Part shown: positions 12,921 through 16,943 of the stretch, one piece after another
How positions within the stretch are numbered: position 1 is the first letter of the stretch
Layout: each line of letters opens with the position of its first letter
Assembly: GCA_050245975.1 (NCBI GenBank)
Contig: JBFWWW010000071.1
Location: forward strand, 1 to 16,943
Origin: JBFWWW01 sp050245975
Lineage (GTDB): Bacteria > Pseudomonadota > Alphaproteobacteria > Rhizobiales > Hyphomicrobiaceae
Direction of reading: 5' to 3'
DNA: 16,943 bases
Translations under genes and position numbers: made by a program
The notes under the pieces: generated by a model
What the model was told of the DNA's origin: nothing
What the model saw: only the letters and a program-made list of their open reading frames with translations
The model's database searches: none

Positions 12921-15107
12921 TCAGGCGTAGGGCAGGCCGTAGAGCTTGGCCTTTGCGAAATCCACCTTGTTGAGGACGGCGCCGGCCAGCATCGCATCGC
13001 TCTTCACGAGCAGGTCGACCGCCTCGCGGGCCGTGTCGAGCGTCGTCTTGTGCCACTCGAGCACCAGTACCGTGGCGTCCACCTGGCGGGCGATCACCCG
13101 TCCGTCCAGGCAGGGCACCGACGCAACGGCGTCGATCACGCACATGTCGTAGTTGGCGCGGGCCCAGGCAAGCAGCGTCTTCATGCGCGCGGAGGCGAGC
13201 AGGGTGCCGGAATCCGGCACGGTGCGCGTCGCCGGCACGATGTCCACGGTCGACTCTTCGTCGCGCAGGATCACATTCTCGATCTGCACCTTGCCCATCA
13301 GGTAGTCGGCAATATCGTAGGTCAGCCTGCGGTCGGTGGCGAACCACCGGATCGTCGGCGTGCGCAGGTCGGCGCAGATCAGCAGGGTCTTGAGACCCGA
13401 GCGCGCCGATACCTGGGCGAAGTTCGCCGCGATGACCGATTTGCCCTCGCCGCTGCGGGCGGACGTGAACATCACGGACTTGATCGGGCCCGAGCGGCCG
13501 GTGGCCTCCAGGTTCGCATGCAGCGCGAGAATGGAATCCGCAAACGGCGTGCCGCTCTTCGTCATGGAATAGCGGAAGGCGCGCTCGCCCGGCGTGCGCC
13601 CGATGCTGGGGTCGGCCAGAGCGCGCTGTGACAGGGCCGGGATATAGCCCAGATGCGGCAGCGACAGCTTGGCCTCGACATCCCGCCCGCGCTTGAACGT
13701 ACGGTCGAGCATTTCCGACAGCAGTGTCAGGCCGACGCCGAAGACCAGTCCGATGCCGACCCCGGCGAAAGCCAGAAGCTTGGTCTTGGGCTGGCTCGGA
13801 TAGCGCGGAGGCACCGCCTCGGCGACGACGCGAAAGTCGGTCGCCTTCCAGGATTCCTGCGCCGCCGTCTGCTTCACGCGCTGCAGCAGGCCTTCATAGA
13901 GGACCTTGTCGCTTTCGGCCTCGCGCCGAAGCTCGCGCATATGCACGAACATCTGCTTCTGCGCGTTGGTCTTTTCCGACATGTCCTTGAGGCTTGCCTG
14001 CAGCGCCTTCTCCCGGCTCGCGGCGATCTCGTACTCATTCTTGAGCACGGCGACGGCGCGGCGCACTTCGGCGTCGATCTGGCCGTTCAGGCCCTTTCGT
14101 TCGGCACGGACCCGCATGACGGCCGGGTGGTTGGTGCCGTAGCGTGCGTTGAGGCTGTCCTCGTTGCGGATCACCGTCGCGAGCTGCGAGCGGAGCTGCG
14201 TGATCAGGTCGGAGCGGATGAATTCCGCCAGCTTCTCGTCGTCCAGCGCGCCGCCGGCTGCCCGGTCGCGGACGGCGAGGTATTTGGCTTCCGCCTCGGC
14301 CGTCTGGGCGCGGGCATTGACGAGCTGTTCGTTGATCCGCACGAGCTGCTGCTCGTCCAGGGTCGTGCTCTCCTTGTCCGACAGGTCCATGTCGGCCTTG
14401 TACTTCTCGAGCCGCTGCTCGGAGAGCCGCAGCTTCTCCTTGAGCTCGTCGAGCCGCGCGCGCAGCCAGTCGGTCGCCTTGCGCGTCGCGCCATAGCGCG
14501 TCTCGAGCTGCTGCAGGAGATAGGCGTCGGCCAGCGCGTTGGCCATCCGCGCCGCCTTGTCGGGGTCCTTGGAGCTGACCGAGATGTCGATCAGGTTGGT
14601 GTACTGGATCGTGCCGACCGTAACCGCCTTGTAGAAGTTCTCGATCAGCTCCGTCGTCTCGTCCCGGCTGTCTCCGGTCGGGTCGAACCCGGTCGCCGGC
14701 GGCTTGATGCCGATCATGGCCTGGATCGAGCGCTTGAGGCGCGAGAGCGGCCCCGGAGGCGACTTGATGACCTCGAATTCCGGATCGTGGGCGAGATCGA
14801 GTTTCTCGACGACCTTGCGCAGCACTTCCGGCGATTTGATAACCGCCACCTCGCTGGCGATGGCCGTGGACTCCGCGCGGAAGGGCGATATCACGGCATC
14901 GGAGCCGAACACCTTCTGCTCCCGGCCGTCCACCATCAGCGTCGTCGTGGCCTGGTATGTCGGCTGGATGAGGACAAGCAGCGCCGCACCCAGAAACAGG
15001 CCGAGCAGCAAGCCGAGCACAAGCTTGCGCGCATTCCGGCGCACAATCAGAATAATATTGTTCAGATCAAACGCCGGCTTTTGCTCAAGGCCGATATGAT
15101 CCTGCAT
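12921..15107 (-). CDS. Polysaccharide co-polymerase with BY-kinase domain (Wzc/ExoP-like)
   Basis: 728 residues from ATG 15107, with AGGGGA five bases upstream; an extension to 15350 has no support. It governs chain length and export of exopolysaccharide at the inner membrane. The Wzz domain has a first membrane helix at about 28-48, long periplasmic coiled coil at about 215-420, a proline-rich motif PPRYPSQPK (433-441) and a second membrane helix at about 444-465. The cytoplasmic tyrosine autokinase domain follows, with Walker A ARSGEGKS (550-557), Walker A' LLICADLRTP (D580) and Walker B CVIDA (D659). The usual PP after the Walker B aspartate is replaced by VAS, and the C-terminal tail has only two tyrosines (Y723, Y727). 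The two parts are fused as in Wzc/ExoP. Convergent with the OPX gene. Confidence 0.95.
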   Translation of the reverse strand: MQDHIGLEQKPAFDLNNIILIVRRNARKLVLGLLLGLFLGAALLVLIQPTYQATTTLMVDGREQKVFGSDAVISPFRAESTAIASEVAVIKSPEVLRKVVEKLDLAHDPEFEVIKSPPGPLSRLKRSIQAMIGIKPPATGFDPTGDSRDETTELIENFYKAVTVGTIQYTNLIDISVSSKDPDKAARMANALADAYLLQQLETRYGATRKATDWLRARLDELKEKLRLSEQRLEKYKADMDLSDKESTTLDEQQLVRINEQLVNARAQTAEAEAKYLAVRDRAAGGALDDEKLAEFIRSDLITQLRSQLATVIRNEDSLNARYGTNHPAVMRVRAERKGLNGQIDAEVRRAVAVLKNEYEIAASREKALQASLKDMSEKTNAQKQMFVHMRELRREAESDKVLYEGLLQRVKQTAAQESWKATDFRVVAEAVPPRYPSQPKTKLLAFAGVGIGLVFGVGLTLLSEMLDRTFKRGRDVEAKLSLPHLGYIPALSQRALADPSIGRTPGERAFRYSMTKSGTPFADSILALHANLEATGRSGPIKSVMFTSARSGEGKSVIAANFAQVSARSGLKTLLICADLRTPTIRWFATDRRLTYDIADYLMGKVQIENVILRDEESTVDIVPATRTVPDSGTLLASARMKTLLAWARANYDMCVIDAVASVPCLDGRVIARQVDATVLVLEWHKTTLDTAREAVDLLVKSDAMLAGAVLNKVDFAKAKLYGLPYA

Positions 15108-15461
15108 CGTCGTCCCCTGCCTACACCTGCCGGCCGCCCGATGCGAAATCCGGCAGGTCCCGCCTTGCGCCCGCCGCCTCAGCCGCCGATCCTGTCGGCT
15201 TGCGGTGCCCCCGCAAATGATCGGGCACCAGAAGCCGGCATCTCGACGGCAGTCTCTCGGTTGTAAGGGTGTGGCCCACGCGCGGCCGCTGTGCGCGTGT
15301 CCCTCTCTTCTGCCGCGTGTCATATGAGGGCCGGGCCTCGTCGGGGTCAACGAAAGGCTGGCGGTCTCGTTAACGCATTTCGCATAGATCAGATTTCATG
15401 GGCGTCGGCGCGGAGCAGGGTGCGGTACCCGCGTCGGCAGCGGGTGATGACAGAGGGAGCT
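15108..15461. other. Divergent control region between co-polymerase and epimerase genes
   Basis: 354 bases without a credible gene. The half near the co-polymerase is GC-rich and the half near the epimerase contains a more AT-rich stretch at 15365-15400. A perfect 9-base inverted pair is present: ATGCGAAAT at 15141-15149 and ATTTCGCAT at 15377-15385, each near one of the divergent starts. TTAACG at 15370-15375 could be a -35 for the epimerase, but the corresponding -10 is weak. The octamer TTAACGCA at 15370-15377 also occurs, on the minus strand, at 10025-10018 ahead of the sugar transferase. No terminator or RNA gene is seen. Confidence 0.35.
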
Positions 15462-15995
15462 ATGCAGTTCATTCCGGGCACCTTGGACGGCGTCTGGATC
15501 GTCGGCCTCGAACCGGCCGTTGACGATCGCGGCTATTTTGCGCGCACCTTTTGCGTCCGGGAGTTCGGTGGCCTCGGCCTGGAGACGCGGTTCGTCCAGC
15601 ACAGCCTTTCCCTGACGCGCAAAGTCGGCTCCCTGCGCGGGATGCACTTCCAGATGGCGCCGCACACCGAGGTCAAGCTGGTCCGCTGCGTGCGGGGCGC
15701 GATGCACGACGTGCTGATCGATCTCAGACCGGATTCGCCGACGTATATGAAATGGGAAGCCTTTGAGCTGACGCCGGAAAATGGCCGGCAGCTGTATGTT
15801 CCGGCCGGCCTCGCCCATGGTTTTCAGACGCTCGCCCCCGATACCGAGGCGCACTATCTGATATCGGAATTCTATGCGCCGACCGCGGCGTCCGGCGTCC
15901 GCCACGACGATCCGGCCTTCAACATCGCCTGGCCGCTCGCTGTCGCCGAGATATCCGATCGGGATCGCGCCTGGCCCGACTACGTCCCGGCCTGA
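15462..15995 (+). CDS. rfbC: dTDP-4-dehydrorhamnose 3,5-epimerase family protein (RmlC-like)
   Basis: 177 residues from ATG 15462, just after GAGGGAG at 15453-15459. This gives the typical N-terminus MQFIP; ATG 15447 is a weaker alternative. RmlC-type cupins epimerise C3 and C5 of a 4-keto-6-deoxy sugar nucleotide on the way to dTDP-L-rhamnose. Active-site positions are present: His62 in LRGMHFQ, Lys72 in VKLVR, His119 in GLAHGF, Tyr132 in AHYLISEFYAP and Asp168 in SDRD. The usual YK.TDYYAP motif reads YLISEFYAP here, so the Lys after the catalytic Tyr is Leu and substrate or single/double epimerisation may differ. No rmlA, rmlB or rmlD is in the window. It converges with the DUF4910 gene with a seven-base gap. 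Confidence 0.88.
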   Translation: MQFIPGTLDGVWIVGLEPAVDDRGYFARTFCVREFGGLGLETRFVQHSLSLTRKVGSLRGMHFQMAPHTEVKLVRCVRGAMHDVLIDLRPDSPTYMKWEAFELTPENGRQLYVPAGLAHGFQTLAPDTEAHYLISEFYAPTAASGVRHDDPAFNIAWPLAVAEISDRDRAWPDYVPA

Positions 15996-16002
15996 GGCGG
16001 CT

Positions 16003-16943
16003 TTACGACGAAGCGCCGGCGGCTCCCAGAAGCCCCGCTGCCTCGAGCGCCCGCGCCGCGCCGAGGATGACGCCGTAGGGCAGATTTGCGCGTTCGGCGA
16101 TGTCGAGGAGCGACTTGGTGCCGTCGGCCTGGTTCAGCACCCAAAGCAGCGCCATCGACCGGCCATAGCTCGATTTGTCGCCGCCGATGCTGGCGTAGAG
16201 CCCCCGCCGCCCGAGCTGCGGCTCGCCCTTCGGCGCCAGGTTCAAGGGCACGTAGTCCGTCTCGGCGATCTCGATCGCCTGCCACACGGCCCGGAACGAG
16301 CTGGCCAGATGCTCCGGCGCGATGAAATCGAGGTTGTCGGCCGAGGTGTGATACTGCCGGAAGGTACCGAACCGGCTTCTCTGCAGCAGGCCCACGGGCA
16401 GATCGAAGCCCGGAGAGCAGAACTGCCGCTCGTCATAGCCGTAAGGCTCGAAATCGTAGCTCACCGGCGCCGGAAATCCGTGCCTCAGCACATTTGCCAT
16501 GGCGCGGTCGATGGGTCGGTCGCCGTGCCGGCTGCGCTTGTAGGTGGGGCCGCCGCCATCCCCCACGCCCGCAACCACAAGGCCGTGCCGGACGCGCGCC
16601 GCGGCCTCCTCGTTGCGTGCCAGCCAGGTGATGGCCCCGATGGTGCCGGGGGCGAACAGGAAGCGGTAGCCGAGCCTGGTCCGCCGTCCCTTCAGTGCTT
16701 CGGCCAGCAGCGTCAGGAGGGCCAATCCGGAGCAGTTGTCGTTGGCAAGCGAGGGATGGCAGATGTGGGCCGAGAGCAGGAATTCGTCGCTGGTCTCGCC
16801 CGGGTGGAAATACTCCCCGTAGCTCATGGAGCCGTCGCTCAGCGTGGAGTCGATCAGCACCTCATAGGTCCCGTCCTGCAGTGCGGCAGCCACCCGGTGC
16901 GGCAGGCAAAAGCCCCAGTTCTCGGCCCAATAGCTGGTGCGAT
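16003..16943 (-). CDS. DUF4910 aminopeptidase-like protein (5' end outside window)
   Basis: About 313 residues of the C-terminal part are visible; the frame is open to the window edge, beginning ...TSYWAENWGFCLPHR, a typical DUF4910 segment. The M28-like zinc-peptidase core shows LLSAHICHPSLANDNCSG (metal His and bridging Asp) and later YHTSADNLD, the usual final metal His motif. In the place of the M28 Glu-Glu pair it reads FAPGTIGAITW, with Gly where I would expect Glu. The last about 70 residues look like a winged-helix domain (DGTKSLLDIAERANLPYGVILGAARALEAAGLL). Proteins of this family are common in polysaccharide and sugar-modification loci; the substrate is unknown and need not be a peptide. 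Stop TAA at 16003-16005. The gene is convergent with the epimerase gene. Confidence 0.85.
   Translation of the reverse strand, partial: RTSYWAENWGFCLPHRVAAALQDGTYEVLIDSTLSDGSMSYGEYFHPGETSDEFLLSAHICHPSLANDNCSGLALLTLLAEALKGRRTRLGYRFLFAPGTIGAITWLARNEEAAARVRHGLVVAGVGDGGGPTYKRSRHGDRPIDRAMANVLRHGFPAPVSYDFEPYGYDERQFCSPGFDLPVGLLQRSRFGTFRQYHTSADNLDFIAPEHLASSFRAVWQAIEIAETDYVPLNLAPKGEPQLGRRGLYASIGGDKSSYGRSMALLWVLNQADGTKSLLDIAERANLPYGVILGAARALEAAGLLGAAGASS

Noticed and set aside
13653..15266. Plus-strand frame of 537 codons antisense to the co-polymerase
   Set aside because: Antisense shadow rich in R, L, D and H; no ribosome-binding site and the opposite strand encodes the fused Wzz/BY-kinase.

Overview
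The window is high-GC DNA with dense, often overlapping genes on both strands. Gene content points to an alphaproteobacterium, most likely Hyphomicrobiales (Rhizobiales). The indicators are an AsmA-type protein, a class II fumarase next to a DUF4169/ribbon-helix-helix pair, the ATP-grasp/alpha-E/transglutaminase-like operon, a pca operon and an ExoP/Wzc-type exopolysaccharide (EPS) locus. The taxonomic placement is inferred from gene content, not from a marker gene. I see no rRNA, tRNA, CRISPR array, insertion sequence, phage gene or other clear sign of recent transfer.

Layout. (1) 2-541 (+): C-terminal end of an AsmA-like protein, then an Rnk/GreA-C-type RNA-polymerase-binding regulator at 789-1307 (+). 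(2) 1341-3230 (-): fumC, then DUF4169 and a small ribbon-helix-helix protein whose genes overlap. (3) 3327-6509 (-): a tightly coupled operon of circularly permuted ATP-grasp ligase, alpha-E helical protein and transglutaminase-like cysteine peptidase. This is a widespread conserved trio whose substrate is unknown to me. (4) 6745-8434 (+), divergent from it: pcaC-pcaH-pcaG, with overlapping genes, for protocatechuate ring cleavage and the carboxymuconolactone decarboxylase step. (5) 8477-16943: an EPS/polysaccharide island. It holds a WcaJ-like initiating sugar-phosphate transferase (-) and a divergent (+) unit of outer-membrane beta-barrel, small periplasmic coiled-coil protein of unknown function and short polysaccharide-export (OPX) lipoprotein. 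Convergent to that lies a fused Wzz/BY-kinase co-polymerase (-), then an RmlC-type sugar epimerase (+), and the start-less end of a DUF4910 aminopeptidase-like protein (-).

How the EPS genes fit together (inference). The transferase would load the first sugar phosphate onto undecaprenyl phosphate. The Wzc/ExoP-like protein would control chain length and couple the inner membrane to the export channel. The OPX lipoprotein would form the periplasmic part of that channel. The OPX ends immediately after its SLBB-like domain and has no room for the C-terminal membrane-spanning helix of Wza. The adjacent beta-barrel is therefore a good candidate for the actual outer-membrane pore, with the 159-residue coiled-coil protein as an adaptor. 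RmlC suggests a 6-deoxyhexose such as rhamnose in the polymer. No flippase (Wzx), polymerase (Wzy) or further glycosyltransferase is in the window, so the rest of the locus must lie elsewhere, possibly past 16943.

The most interesting items are the short-OPX/beta-barrel/coiled-coil export module (10391-12842), the ATP-grasp/alpha-E/transglutaminase operon (3327-6509), and a strong near-perfect hairpin in the divergent promoter region at 6558-6592.
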